From NCBI RefSeq assembly GCF_000260795.1, contig NZ_AJGU01000027.1:1-32070 (forward strand): a DNA stretch of 32,070 nt, read 5' to 3'. The notes below the pieces were generated by a model. That model was not told the DNA's origin. It saw only the letters and a list, made by a program, of their open reading frames with translations, and ran no database searches. This stretch comes from Treponema sp. JC4 (GTDB lineage Bacteria; Spirochaetota; Spirochaetia; Treponematales; Treponemataceae). This document shows positions 22,892-32,070 of this stretch, piece after piece (positions within the stretch are counted from its first letter, which is position 1; each line of letters begins with the position of its first letter). The translations under genes were made by a program, and so were the position numbers.

Positions 22892-24951
22892 TGAAAAAAA
22901 GTTTATTTTCTCTTTGTTTTTTAATCTGTACTTCTCTTTTTGCCCAGAATATTACCTCTGATGCGGGAATGACTGTTCCTGAAGACAGAATCCGTACAAG
23001 TTCGGAAGGCTTTGCTTCTGAGGAATTCCGCCGCGGAGTTCAGGCTTACTATAAAGGATCATTTAACGAGGCTATTGTTCTTTTTGAAAAGGCTCTTTCT
23101 TTTATGCCAAACGACAGCCTGATTCTGGATTGGCTGGGAAAATCCTATTATAAAACCGGTCTTGAAGGTTCGGCCCTTTCTTACTGGCAGTCGGCACAGG
23201 ATAACGGATATGGCGGAATCTTACTGGCAAATAAAATTGAAGTTGTACGTGAACGCCGGGTAACTGGTGATACAAATGAAAATCTTATGCGTCTTTCTGA
23301 GGCTGGAAGCTATCCGGGGGAATTTAACGGCAATATGATTTATTCAGGTCCTGTTTCTGTTCTTCCAAACTATGACGGAACCTTCTGGATTGCTGCTTAC
23401 AATACAAATAATCTTCTGCTTTTAAATCAGAATGGAAGTGTAATTGACAGAATTACGGGGCCTATAAACGGTTTTGACCGCCCCAGTGATATTATCCGCA
23501 TGAATGACGGCAATATTCTTGTTAGTGAAAGCGCCGGAAACAGGATTTCGCTTTTGAATCAGAATGGACGCTTTATAAAATACATAGGGCAGAAGGGGCG
23601 TGAGCTTGGAGGGCTTGTAGGACCTCAGTATCTTTCGCTTGATCAGCTTTCCCGCATTTATGTTACTGACTTTGGTAACCGCCGTGTTGATGTTTTTGAC
23701 CGGGAAGGAAATGCCCTTTACTACTTTGGAACAAAATCATCTTATTTTGAAGGACTGAAGGGACCTACCGGTATTTGCGTGCTGGAAGATTCAGTTTACG
23801 TTGCAGATTCTATCAGCGGTGCTATTTATGAATTTGACCGGGCAGGAAACTATATCCGCGAACTGGTTGAAAAAAAGACTTTTAAAAAGCCTGAGGCTAT
23901 AAGAGTCTGGAATAATATGCTTGTAATCTGCGACCAGAATAAGGTTATCGCGGTAAATCCGCAGACCGGAGCGCTTTTTGAATACGTAAAGACGGGAAAT
24001 GCGCCGTCGCGGGTTACGACTGCTTCTCCTGACGTAAACGAAAACCTTGTTGTTTCAGATTATACTGCAAATGAAGTTTATGTAATGTCAAAACTTTCTG
24101 AGCTTGTTGGCGGTCTTTTTGTTCAGATAGAACAGATTGATGCTTCAAAATTCCCGGAAGTTACCCTTGAAGTAAGGGTTGAAAACCGCCACCGTCAGCC
24201 GGTTGTTGGCTTGATGGAACAGAACTTCTATATTTCTGAAAACAAGCAGCCGGTTCAGAACATGAAGTTTTTAGGTGCTGCTTCAAATAATACCGAGGCA
24301 GACATTACTCTGGTAATTGAACGTTCTGTGGAAAGCCTTCGTCACAAAAGTGAGATTGAAATGGCTGTCCGTGAAATTGCAGAAAGTATGAAAGAGCAGG
24401 GAGTACTTCGTATTGTAAGTGCCGGAAAAATTCCTGTAACTGAATATGTTGGAAGTCCTTTCGGGGCTAGAAATTTCAGTCTTGATGCCCTTAAAAATCC
24501 TGTATCTGATACTGTCGCCCTTGACCTTGCTCTGCGTCTTTCCAGCAATGATTTGATTAATGCTGCTAAAAAACGCGCTGTCATCTTTATTTCCGGCGGC
24601 TCTGAAAATGCCCTTAATTTTGATTCTTATAATCTTTCTGAACTTACTGCCTATATGTGCAATAATTCAATCCTCTTTTCTGTGATTCAGGTTACCCAGG
24701 GGGCTGCAAATCCTCAGGTAAGCTATATCTGTGAAAATACAAAGGGTGAAATGTACTATGTTTACCGGGAAGAAGGATTGGGAAACGTTGTAAAGGAAAT
24801 TATAGAAGCTCCTCAGGGAATCTATCAGCTCAATTATGTTTCCATGCAGATGTCTAATCTTGGTGAAAAATATCTGAAGGCTGAAATTGAAGTTTATCTT
24901 TTGAACAGAAGCGGCCGCGACGAAACCGGTTATTTTGCACCGCTGCAGTAA
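22891..24951 (+). CDS. Exported TPR / NHL beta-propeller / VWA-like protein
   Basis: The protein starts with a signal peptide (MKKSLFSLCFLICTSLFAQ, cut after ~19). Next come two or three TPR-like units (about 45-120) and an NHL-type beta-propeller (about 145-405) with repeated strands such as GPQYLSLDQLSRIYVTDFGNRRVDVFDREG. Then comes a segment with the layout of a von Willebrand factor A domain (about 465-650: ADITLVIERSVES ... KKRAVIFISGGSE). The metal site DxSxS is not intact, since the first strand reads ERSVES. The architecture suggests a periplasmic binding or scaffold protein, possibly acting with the TPR protein just upstream. Function unknown. Confidence 0.85.
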   Translation: MKKSLFSLCFLICTSLFAQNITSDAGMTVPEDRIRTSSEGFASEEFRRGVQAYYKGSFNEAIVLFEKALSFMPNDSLILDWLGKSYYKTGLEGSALSYWQSAQDNGYGGILLANKIEVVRERRVTGDTNENLMRLSEAGSYPGEFNGNMIYSGPVSVLPNYDGTFWIAAYNTNNLLLLNQNGSVIDRITGPINGFDRPSDIIRMNDGNILVSESAGNRISLLNQNGRFIKYIGQKGRELGGLVGPQYLSLDQLSRIYVTDFGNRRVDVFDREGNALYYFGTKSSYFEGLKGPTGICVLEDSVYVADSISGAIYEFDRAGNYIRELVEKKTFKKPEAIRVWNNMLVICDQNKVIAVNPQTGALFEYVKTGNAPSRVTTASPDVNENLVVSDYTANEVYVMSKLSELVGGLFVQIEQIDASKFPEVTLEVRVENRHRQPVVGLMEQNFYISENKQPVQNMKFLGAASNNTEADITLVIERSVESLRHKSEIEMAVREIAESMKEQGVLRIVSAGKIPVTEYVGSPFGARNFSLDALKNPVSDTVALDLALRLSSNDLINAAKKRAVIFISGGSENALNFDSYNLSELTAYMCNNSILFSVIQVTQGAANPQVSYICENTKGEMYYVYREEGLGNVVKEIIEAPQGIYQLNYVSMQMSNLGEKYLKAEIEVYLLNRSGRDETGYFAPLQ

Positions 24952-25009
24952 GGTAGGGGCAGTGATGGGGGGGGAGACTTCACCTGTAGGAATTTCCTTT
25001 CCCCGACCG

Positions 25010-28000
25010 CTAGAACTCGGCCTTTCCTCCAAGACTGAATTTGATTGCAAGGGTATTTGGAAGATTACTGTAATAATTAAAATCAATTCCCATTCCTGTA
25101 CTCATCGTAAAGTATTTTAAGAATTTTGCTTCTACAAGATGAGATAGGGCGTAGGCCTGTTTTTTTACTTTTCCTGCTCTTGAGATTTCAAAATTTACTG
25201 TTTCTTTTCTTGTAATTCCAAATTCTGTTTCTGCTACTCTTTTGGAAATGAGTTTTGCAATTTCTACAATCGGCGTTGTTTTTCCCTGGTGCTGCCAGAT
25301 AAGGGTTGCCTTTGCGCTGTAATCAAGGTTTGTTTCAATTGACGTGTCCAGCGCGGTTTTAAGGGTGTTTTTATTGTCGATGTAAAAGAGCAGCTGGGCA
25401 TACCAGGCGGCAAGATAAGTTGTGTTTTCCGGGGCAGAGGCCGGAATTTTTACAATTCCTGTAAGGCTTGAAATTACTTCGTCCTGATTATACCAGAGGA
25501 AAATCGGATGAAAGCTTTCGCGGCCGAAGTTGTTTATTGAATTGCTTGTAAGTGTCAGCCGGTACTGGTAAACATCGCTTCTTTTTGAAGATTCTGTAAG
25601 GTCTCGGCTTACGGCAAAAGCTGCAGAAGATGGAATTATAAGGTCTTTTGGAGTATTAAAGAGGCGGCGGCTCCAGAAGCCTTCATATTTTGTTGAATAG
25701 GATAGTTTTTGGGTAGATAAATCCATTTCTTTTTGAATAGAAGAAGCTAAATCCTGCTGGAATAAATCATAAAAAGGAAGACTTTTATAAAGATAAGCTC
25801 TTTTATTCTGCCGTGAAAAAAGTTTTTTTGTGTCATCAAAGTAAGTACCGTTGATATCTGAATCATTTTCTGTACCTGAGGCGGCTTTTGAAAGGGTCAG
25901 CTTAAAATTGTTAGAAGAAAGCTGGAAGGGGAGTTCAAGTTTAAAAGCTTCAGCGTCTGAAAAAGTGCTTTCGTTTGATGTAGAAGAAGTTCCCTGAATT
26001 TCATAGGTCAGCAGAGGCTTTAGGTTTGCTGCAGTAAGGGAAAGTCCTGCGCTGGAAGAATATTTTTCTGATTTGTAAATTGCATATTCTTCGCCTGTAG
26101 AAAATTCAAATGCAGAAATTTCCCGCCAGCCTTCAAAATAATTATTTGTGTTAAAGGTTTTTGAGGCTGATTTTTTTGTGTTTATTTTCTGAGTGAATTC
26201 TGCTTTTTCCGTAAAGCCTAAAATCCATGGCTTAAAGTCTAATGAGAGGGCAGAATTCTGACTTTGCGTTGACCAGGAATTCTGGGCTTTTGCCTCTGCG
26301 CTGATTTTCAGGGGCAGCTTTAATTGGGAAAAATCAAGGGCAAGGGAATTCTGCTTTTTTAAGTTTTTGTCATCGTGATTAAAACGGTAGCTTTCTTCAA
26401 AAGCAAGCACTTTTTGACTTTCGCCGTCAGTTTTTATTGAATGGCCTGCATTCTTAAAGAGGGTGTAGTCTGTGGCATTTGAAGAGGTCGAAATTGTTGC
26501 GTCGGCAGAGAGGGTTACTCCCGTAATTGTTACGCTTCCTTCTGCGGTAGAAGTCATGGCTCCCTGTTTTTCTGTATCTTTTGGCTTATTTACGATAGCC
26601 TGACTTCCGGTTTGGCTTGAATCCAGAGTGAAGGTGGCATCCTTTATGATTGAAAGCTGCTTTTCTCCGTCTTTATTGTAAGAGTTTAAGATTTCGCCTT
26701 CTTTTTTTAATTCAACTTTTGTGTGATGATGGGCGGTAAGGCTTAACGCTGCATCTGAATAATAGAGGTTATCTATGTAAAAGCTACCTTCTGTAATCAA
26801 TTTGCCCTCGCTGCTGGTGTCGAAGACAACTTTTAAGCGGGAAGGAATGATTTTTGAATTGATTACAAGCGGCTCGTAATCGTTTGTATTTAGTATGTTT
26901 CCGTTGATTCGGACTTCGCGGTTTGTAAGGTTTATGGAAAGCCTGTTCCAGCTTAAATCCTGTGAAATATAGGGAGCAAGATTATGCAATACAAGCTTTA
27001 CAGCTTTTGAATCTGAACTTGAAGAATTTTCAAGAAGAAAGGTCAAAGCCTTCTCTGAAGGGGTGTACGAGGAAGATGGAGCTGCAGATTTTAAATTATC
27101 CGGCATTCTATAGGCAAAATCAAAATTAATCTGTCCATAGTTTGAAAAATCTGCGGCTTCAAAATAGGTAAGGGCTGTGATTTTTGTTTCGTCTGGATTT
27201 GTAAAGGACTCGGCTTCTGCAAGGTATTTCCAGTTGATAATTGAAGTGTAATTTTCTTTTTTTGCAAGCTGGTCGGCAGATGGGGAGGTTATTTTTTCGC
27301 TTGTAGTATTTACATAGATATCTGATGAGTGCTGAGTGTATATGCTTTGTAGAAAGGGCCTGTAAGTGCCAAAATAGATTTTACCATTTTTATCATTTGG
27401 ACTTGCAGACGCAGACTGAACTACTATGAGGCGGGCATCGTGATTTGAGGAAAGTTTTGCCCGGTCTTCATCATAAAGCCTTATGCGGATATATTGCGGA
27501 CTTCTGGAAGCAAGGTTCAGGCTTTTGATGGTTTTTGCATCATCATTTCCTGTAAGCTTCCAGGTGGAAATGCTTTCGCTGTCTTCGCCTGAGTATTCGC
27601 TTTCGGCTTTTACTCCAAGCTGAAGATAAACTTCGTAGCTTCCTGCACTTTCAGGTGTGAAATCCGGTGTCAGTTTGATTTCAAGCTCGTTTGCTGAAAC
27701 TAAAACAGAAGAAAGTTTTACATCAACCGCTGCCCAGGCTCCGCTTGCGATGGAAGAAAAATCCCAGGCAAGGGGAATCTTATAGCCCTTTGAATCACTT
27801 TCGCCGCCGTGCTTGAGGATTGTTCCGTTATTAATCTGATATAGAGTTTCAGGAACTGCCGGTGCTTCTTCCCAGTTCAAAATAGGCTCTGCCTTTGTCG
27901 TATAGCCTGCATTGCTGGAAAGATAATAATATTCCGGTACGTAATTCTTTTGTTCGCTTACTAAAAGGGAGCCTGCCGCATTCTGGGTATTCAGAGAGCC

Positions 28001-30964
28001 TGCAAGTTCTTCTGTCAGGCTCAGGTTTTCTCCCTTGTATTGCAGCCCGGTGGAAAGGGCTGCAAAACCCTTTTTAAGATTGTCCTGAACAGAATATTTT
28101 TCCTGAATGCTTAAGGGCCAGCTTGCAGTAAGAGCAGCATCTGCCCGGACTTTTTCTGAAAAATTGTAGACAAAGCCTGCCCCTGAAGAAATTGAGCCGC
28201 TTCCATAGTTACTGCTGTCTTCCTGCCAGATAATATAGATTTTATCGGTGTTTCCAACGCTGCCGGAAAGTTCAACCCTTCCTGTGTCTGAATTATATTT
28301 TGCACCGCTATCAAGAATTCCGTTTTTGAAGACCTGGACACTTCCTCCTGCCGCCGCGGTTCCAATTAAAAATTCAGAAACCGGCGAGTAACTTCGAACA
28401 AGAATTACTATATCGTTTCCACTTTTCAGGTTCAGATAACTTTCCGGATTATCTTTTGCAAAGGGAAAACGGTTTTCTGCAAGCTGAAGAGAAGTGCCGG
28501 TCGCAGACGCGGCAGTAACCCTTGCAAACTTATGATTTACGGCAAAAAAATCATCTTTTACGGCAGAAAAAGTTTCGGTTATTTCTTCAATACTGTATTC
28601 TTTGACTTCTTTTTCGCTGTTTTTGTAAATTACAGAAATATCAGCTTCCTTTGTAATTCCAAGGTCGTAATAGTTTGCACAGAGGTAAGGGGTAAGTTTT
28701 ACCGGATGCTGAATTACCAGGGCAGGGCTTCCGTCGATTTGGCTTTTTAATTGATTTATACCAGAAAGAAGGTATTTTGACATATCATAGCCATCAAAAA
28801 GACTTTCAATGTCTGAAACAAAGCCACCACTTTCATTGATAATTTGATCTGCTTCTCCTGAATTAAAGGTCACAAGAATTTCAGGCACTTTTCCGTTTAT
28901 CCGTCCTGTATTTGCACTGGAAGAAAAAACAAGCTGACTTTGTGATTCAATAATAAGATAATCCGCTGTTGAAAGCTTTTTATACTTCTTTTTATTTTTA
29001 TCTGTGTAAGTTCCTGAATCTGACTGAACGTAGATATCTTTTATGTTCGGAAGAAGGGACTTTACAGTCTCTGGAAAAACAAAACGGCTTCCCCTCATAA
29101 AATCTGAAGGAAGAAGTTCCTGGTCTGTTACGCTGTTCATTCCGTAGAAGGTTGCAGTTTTTGTTTTTGTCATGTCGTAGCGGAGGATAAAATCTGCTGC
29201 CCAGCGGCCGTCCAGAAAATCTTCAAAGTGAAGGGAAAGTCCCGGCGCCTGATTGTCTCCGCCCTTCAGACCGTAACCGAAAGAGTCTGATGAATACTGG
29301 CTCTGCATAAAAATCTTACGGTTAGAAAGACGGGCTTCGCGAAGGTAGCCTTTTCCCTTATAGCTTACGGCGTAAGTATTTTTTTTGAACTCATCTGCAA
29401 AACTTGCCTCAAAATACCAGCTGTCATTCAGATTTACAAGGGCTGTAAGGTCAACCGCCTGCTTGAAAACCGGCATCCCTGGAGAAAAACTTTGAGAAGC
29501 TGAATCCTGACCTGCATCATCGGTACTTCCAAAGCTCCATAAGAGACTTCCTTCAAAAAGTCCCTGCCAGTAGCCTTTGAGGGAAAAATCTACATGAGTT
29601 TTATCGCTTAAATCCCAGGAATAAAGGGTATCAGGATTTTTATTAATTACTTCAGATGGAAATACATCCGGAAGAATTGTGCCGGCGCCGCCTTCCGTAA
29701 CGGAAGTATGAGTTTGAGAAAAGATCTGCTGCCCCTTTCCGCAAGTCCACAAAAGAAGAGCAGATACAAGAACTTTTAGTGTTCTTGCCTTGTGAACCCG
29801 TATTTCAGGATGTCTTTGTTCAAGCTTAAGGATTGCTTTTTCTATTGCCTGCTTTTTTTTGCTGCCGTCATCAAAGAGAGACTGCTGCAGAGGTTTTTCC
29901 TCTTTTGTAACGTTTTCTACCCCGACTCCCAGAAGCCTGATTCCCTTATCTTCTGTGTATTTTTTTTCAAAAAGAGCTTTTACAACTTCAAATAATGAAT
30001 CCAGGGTAAGGATATTTGTATCGCAGGTTTTCTGAACGGTTATAGTAGAGAAGTCGTTATAGCGGATTTTTACCATTACAGTGCGTGAATAAGATTCTTC
30101 CCGCAAAAGTCTGAATAAAACTTCATGAGAAAGCTCCATAAGGGCCGTTTCCGCGGCATAGCTGCTGTTTAAATCTACAGGGAAGGTTCGCTCCGCGCTT
30201 ATAGAATGGCTTTTGCGCTCTTTCTTAAAAACGTCTGCGCCCCCTGCCGTCATAATATCCCACAAAAAGCCTGCAGTATTCTTTCCGAATTGAAACTCCA
30301 GCGTTTCGTAATCCCGTTCTAATATATCTGATGTTCTGTAGATTCCGCCCTTGTTCAGAATTTCAAGCGTTTTTTCGCCAATACCCCATACCTTGTTTAA
30401 TGGCAGCCCTTTCATAAAGTTCTGCTCGCTTATCAGCCCTGGCTCAATGAAATAAAATCCGTCCGGTTTTTTATAGCCGGAAGCAATTTTTGCAAGATAT
30501 TTAGTCCGGGCAAGACCAAGGCTTACTGTAAGCCCTGTTTCTGCCTTTACCTGCTCTTTTATTTTCTGCGCGGTTTCCCAGGGAGGACCGAAAAGTTTTT
30601 CAGTTCCAGTAAGGTCAATAAAGGCTTCATCAATGGACATCTGTTCAACATCCGGAGAATAGTCCTTAAAAATCTGCATTATCTGATAGGAAAGCTCTTC
30701 GTAGCGTTCCATACGGGGATGGACGAAAATTCCCTGGGGACAGAGCCTGAAGGCCTGAAAGCCCGGCATTGCGGAATGAACCCCGAATTTACGGGCTTCG
30801 TAGGAGGCTGTAGAAACTACACTTCTTTTTTCGTTGGGATTTCCGCCTACAATTACAGGTTTACCCCGATATTCGGGATGGTCTAGCTGTTCGACCGAAG
30901 CAAAAAAAGCGTCTAAATCAACATGTAAGAACCAGGTGCGGGCAGTTTCTTTATTTTCGCTCAT
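25010..30964 (-). CDS. In-frame fusion: DNA polymerase IV (DinB) plus large predicted outer-membrane protein
   Basis: One open frame of 1984 codons. Residues 1-396 are a complete Y-family polymerase: HVDLDAFFASVEQ (D16), SIDEAFIDLTG (D112, E113), helix-hairpin-helix LNKVWGIGEKTLE, little-finger domain, and the clamp-binding motif QQSLF (360-364). Residues ~390-417 (VHKARTLKVLVSALLLWTC, ending IFSQ) look like a signal peptide. The rest (~418-1984) alternates short beta strands, is rich in Ser/Asn/Thr, and ends in phenylalanine (FSLGGKAEF), as outer-membrane barrels do. No ATG, GTG or TTG lies between the end of DinB and the signal-like stretch in this frame. Two genes with a lost stop, or a sequencing error, are the main alternatives. 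The start overlaps the upstream gene by 4 bp. Confidence 0.85.
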   Translation of the reverse strand: MSENKETARTWFLHVDLDAFFASVEQLDHPEYRGKPVIVGGNPNEKRSVVSTASYEARKFGVHSAMPGFQAFRLCPQGIFVHPRMERYEELSYQIMQIFKDYSPDVEQMSIDEAFIDLTGTEKLFGPPWETAQKIKEQVKAETGLTVSLGLARTKYLAKIASGYKKPDGFYFIEPGLISEQNFMKGLPLNKVWGIGEKTLEILNKGGIYRTSDILERDYETLEFQFGKNTAGFLWDIMTAGGADVFKKERKSHSISAERTFPVDLNSSYAAETALMELSHEVLFRLLREESYSRTVMVKIRYNDFSTITVQKTCDTNILTLDSLFEVVKALFEKKYTEDKGIRLLGVGVENVTKEEKPLQQSLFDDGSKKKQAIEKAILKLEQRHPEIRVHKARTLKVLVSALLLWTCGKGQQIFSQTHTSVTEGGAGTILPDVFPSEVINKNPDTLYSWDLSDKTHVDFSLKGYWQGLFEGSLLWSFGSTDDAGQDSASQSFSPGMPVFKQAVDLTALVNLNDSWYFEASFADEFKKNTYAVSYKGKGYLREARLSNRKIFMQSQYSSDSFGYGLKGGDNQAPGLSLHFEDFLDGRWAADFILRYDMTKTKTATFYGMNSVTDQELLPSDFMRGSRFVFPETVKSLLPNIKDIYVQSDSGTYTDKNKKKYKKLSTADYLIIESQSQLVFSSSANTGRINGKVPEILVTFNSGEADQIINESGGFVSDIESLFDGYDMSKYLLSGINQLKSQIDGSPALVIQHPVKLTPYLCANYYDLGITKEADISVIYKNSEKEVKEYSIEEITETFSAVKDDFFAVNHKFARVTAASATGTSLQLAENRFPFAKDNPESYLNLKSGNDIVILVRSYSPVSEFLIGTAAAGGSVQVFKNGILDSGAKYNSDTGRVELSGSVGNTDKIYIIWQEDSSNYGSGSISSGAGFVYNFSEKVRADAALTASWPLSIQEKYSVQDNLKKGFAALSTGLQYKGENLSLTEELAGSLNTQNAAGSLLVSEQKNYVPEYYYLSSNAGYTTKAEPILNWEEAPAVPETLYQINNGTILKHGGESDSKGYKIPLAWDFSSIASGAWAAVDVKLSSVLVSANELEIKLTPDFTPESAGSYEVYLQLGVKAESEYSGEDSESISTWKLTGNDDAKTIKSLNLASRSPQYIRIRLYDEDRAKLSSNHDARLIVVQSASASPNDKNGKIYFGTYRPFLQSIYTQHSSDIYVNTTSEKITSPSADQLAKKENYTSIINWKYLAEAESFTNPDETKITALTYFEAADFSNYGQINFDFAYRMPDNLKSAAPSSSYTPSEKALTFLLENSSSSDSKAVKLVLHNLAPYISQDLSWNRLSINLTNREVRINGNILNTNDYEPLVINSKIIPSRLKVVFDTSSEGKLITEGSFYIDNLYYSDAALSLTAHHHTKVELKKEGEILNSYNKDGEKQLSIIKDATFTLDSSQTGSQAIVNKPKDTEKQGAMTSTAEGSVTITGVTLSADATISTSSNATDYTLFKNAGHSIKTDGESQKVLAFEESYRFNHDDKNLKKQNSLALDFSQLKLPLKISAEAKAQNSWSTQSQNSALSLDFKPWILGFTEKAEFTQKINTKKSASKTFNTNNYFEGWREISAFEFSTGEEYAIYKSEKYSSSAGLSLTAANLKPLLTYEIQGTSSTSNESTFSDAEAFKLELPFQLSSNNFKLTLSKAASGTENDSDINGTYFDDTKKLFSRQNKRAYLYKSLPFYDLFQQDLASSIQKEMDLSTQKLSYSTKYEGFWSRRLFNTPKDLIIPSSAAFAVSRDLTESSKRSDVYQYRLTLTSNSINNFGRESFHPIFLWYNQDEVISSLTGIVKIPASAPENTTYLAAWYAQLLFYIDNKNTLKTALDTSIETNLDYSAKATLIWQHQGKTTPIVEIAKLISKRVAETEFGITRKETVNFEISRAGKVKKQAYALSHLVEAKFLKYFTMSTGMGIDFNYYSNLPNTLAIKFSLGGKAEF
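29740..29800 (-). other. Junction between DinB and the exported part
   Basis: V390 to Q417 of the fused frame. The DinB family normally ends at about the KARTL position (392-396). The hydrophobic core VLVSALLLW (398-406) begins two residues later, preceded by the basic residues H391, K392, R394 and K397, as in a signal peptide. The segment would be the start of a separate exported protein if a start codon existed here. Confidence 0.7.
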
Positions 30965-32070
30965 TCTGCCTCACTTACTGCAAAAACCTTTTCCTGCAGG
31001 ATATAGGTATTTTCTTCTTCTGAAGGGAAAATAGCCTTGATTTTTACAAAGGCAGGTTCTTCTGTAGTTCCATAAGAGAAGGTCATTTTTTGCGGCGGAT
31101 TTTGAGGAATCAAAAAGTAGGAGGAAGTAGAATTTATTGCTTCAAAATCGTAATCAGAATATTTTAATGGCTGGGAAGTAGGGCTGAAAACCAGAAGGTC
31201 ACATAATTCAGCTTCTTTTTTCAGCGAAATATCAATTGTCCTGATTATATCGTCAAAAACAACCTTGTCTTTGTGACGGAGCTCAATCAGCTCTTCATCA
31301 GAGGAAAGAAGAATAGGCTGAGGATTGTCTGATACACTTTTATTTCTCAGCGGAATACTGATAAGACAAATTTCTGTCTGGGTAAAAATAATAGAAACTG
31401 CGTAAACAATAACAAAAAGGGCAATTTTTTCTTTCTGTGGATGAGTTTCGCGGAATTTTATTACAATACGAAGGTACAAAAGCAAAATCGGTGTGATAAT
31501 CATTGATATAGCAAAGTGATAAAGCCTTGTATTCAAAAGAAAGTCTAGAATCTGAGAAGAATCAAAACTTCCTAAGAAAGAAAATGTATATGGAAAGAGA
31601 AGCAGCAGAAGGATCAAGAAAAGATACATGTGTGAAAAAAACTTTCTGAAAAGAATTGTAAAAAAGGCCGCTGCAAAAATCAAAAGAAACATTGGAAAAA
31701 GCGAAATATCAAAAAAAGAAAAGACAGACTGATTTATAAAGGTTGAAATCAAGACAAGGAAATCCACCGAGCGGTCAGAAAAACTATGATTAAATATAGA
31801 AAGCAGATAATAAAAAAGTGAGCTGAAGGTAATTGCAAGGAAAATCTGCAGCCATAAAAGAAGAAAGATTTTCCCGAAGGGAGTCTGGGGTGAAAAGAGG
31901 TAATAAAGGACTTTTCCTGTCTGAAAGCCTGCCGCAGTCAGAATAAAGGTCAGTGGAGCTGCATACCAGATATAGCGGATTTTTTTCCAGGCTTCAAATT
32001 TAATGAAGGAATTTATGTAGCCGAAAAACAAAAATAAAAATACAGAAGGGTAAAAATTAATTATAAAAAG
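30961..32070 (-). CDS. Multi-pass membrane protein, unknown (5' end beyond the window)
   Basis: The N-terminal two thirds hold about six to seven hydrophobic segments (for example APLTFILTAAGF, FLLLWLQIFLAITFSSLFYYLL, FLILLLLLFPYTFSFL, MIITPILLLYLRIVI, IALFVIVYAVSIIF). A soluble, extracytoplasmic-looking C-terminal domain of ~120 residues follows. No named family is recognised. The nearest possible start is TTG at 32031, which lacks a ribosome binding site. The frame stays open for 13 more codons to the window edge, so the true start probably lies outside. Its stop overlaps the dinB start by 4 bp (ATGA), so the two are coupled. Confidence 0.75.
   Translation of the reverse strand, partial: LFIINFYPSVFLFLFFGYINSFIKFEAWKKIRYIWYAAPLTFILTAAGFQTGKVLYYLFSPQTPFGKIFLLLWLQIFLAITFSSLFYYLLSIFNHSFSDRSVDFLVLISTFINQSVFSFFDISLFPMFLLIFAAAFFTILFRKFFSHMYLFLILLLLLFPYTFSFLGSFDSSQILDFLLNTRLYHFAISMIITPILLLYLRIVIKFRETHPQKEKIALFVIVYAVSIIFTQTEICLISIPLRNKSVSDNPQPILLSSDEELIELRHKDKVVFDDIIRTIDISLKKEAELCDLLVFSPTSQPLKYSDYDFEAINSTSSYFLIPQNPPQKMTFSYGTTEEPAFVKIKAIFPSEEENTYILQEKVFAVSEAE

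Noticed and set aside
24952-25009. Shared terminator between the convergent genes
   Set aside because: No stem followed by a T-run could be found on either strand.
25010-30964. Several open frames on the opposite strand within the long fused gene and other genes
   Set aside because: They are short, lack ribosome binding sites and lie opposite well-supported coding sequence.

Overview
The window reads as the chromosome of an anaerobic spirochaete of the genus Treponema, most like a gut or rumen treponeme. The grounds are periplasmic-type FlaB flagellins, the flgK-flgL-fliW-csrA order, a fliD/flaG block next to tsaB/tsaE, spirochaete-style signal peptides (LFAQ-type ends) and an oxygen-sensitive class III ribonucleotide reductase. 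No phage, insertion sequence or CRISPR array is visible.

Layout. (1) 1-3910, plus strand: flgK, flgL, fliW and csrA, i.e. filament junction proteins plus the FliW-CsrA switch that controls flagellin translation. (2) 3914-8419, minus strand: flaG, fliD, two unknown treponemal genes, tsaE and tsaB. (3) 8490-11072, minus strand: two flaB flagellin genes separated by 0.6 kb crowded with inverted repeats and with two extra copies of the flagellin 3' end; the upstream flaB has a sigma28-type promoter and a leader with two GGA-loop hairpins typical of CsrA sites. (4) 11112-13700: rdgB, a sigma-factor-like gene with a sigma54-type promoter, tRNA-Met with promoter and terminator, and a small secreted protein. 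(5) 13721-18990: a DHH phosphoesterase, a 270-bp convergent spacer that can fold into a large nested structure, and the operon nrdR-nrdD-(glycyl-radical/glutaredoxin)-nrdG. (6) 19085-24951: lnt, and divergently a GHMP kinase, a TPR protein and a TPR/NHL/VWA-like exported protein. (7) 25010-32070, minus strand: a 1984-codon frame joining DNA polymerase IV (DinB) in frame to a ~1570-residue predicted outer-membrane protein, preceded by a membrane protein that runs off the window.

How the parts fit. FliW and CsrA are encoded in the same window as a flagellin mRNA leader that looks like a CsrA target, so sensor, repressor and target can all be read here. The RNR operon is unusual: NrdD stops just after its zinc site, and its C-terminal glycyl-radical segment is on a separate small protein fused to a glutaredoxin-like domain, with its own ribosome binding site. 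This split enzyme, the CsrA-type leader, the flagellin 3'-end repeats, the nested palindrome at 14798-14979 and the DinB fusion are the points most worth a second look. All calls come from reading the sequence; no database search or folding program was run.
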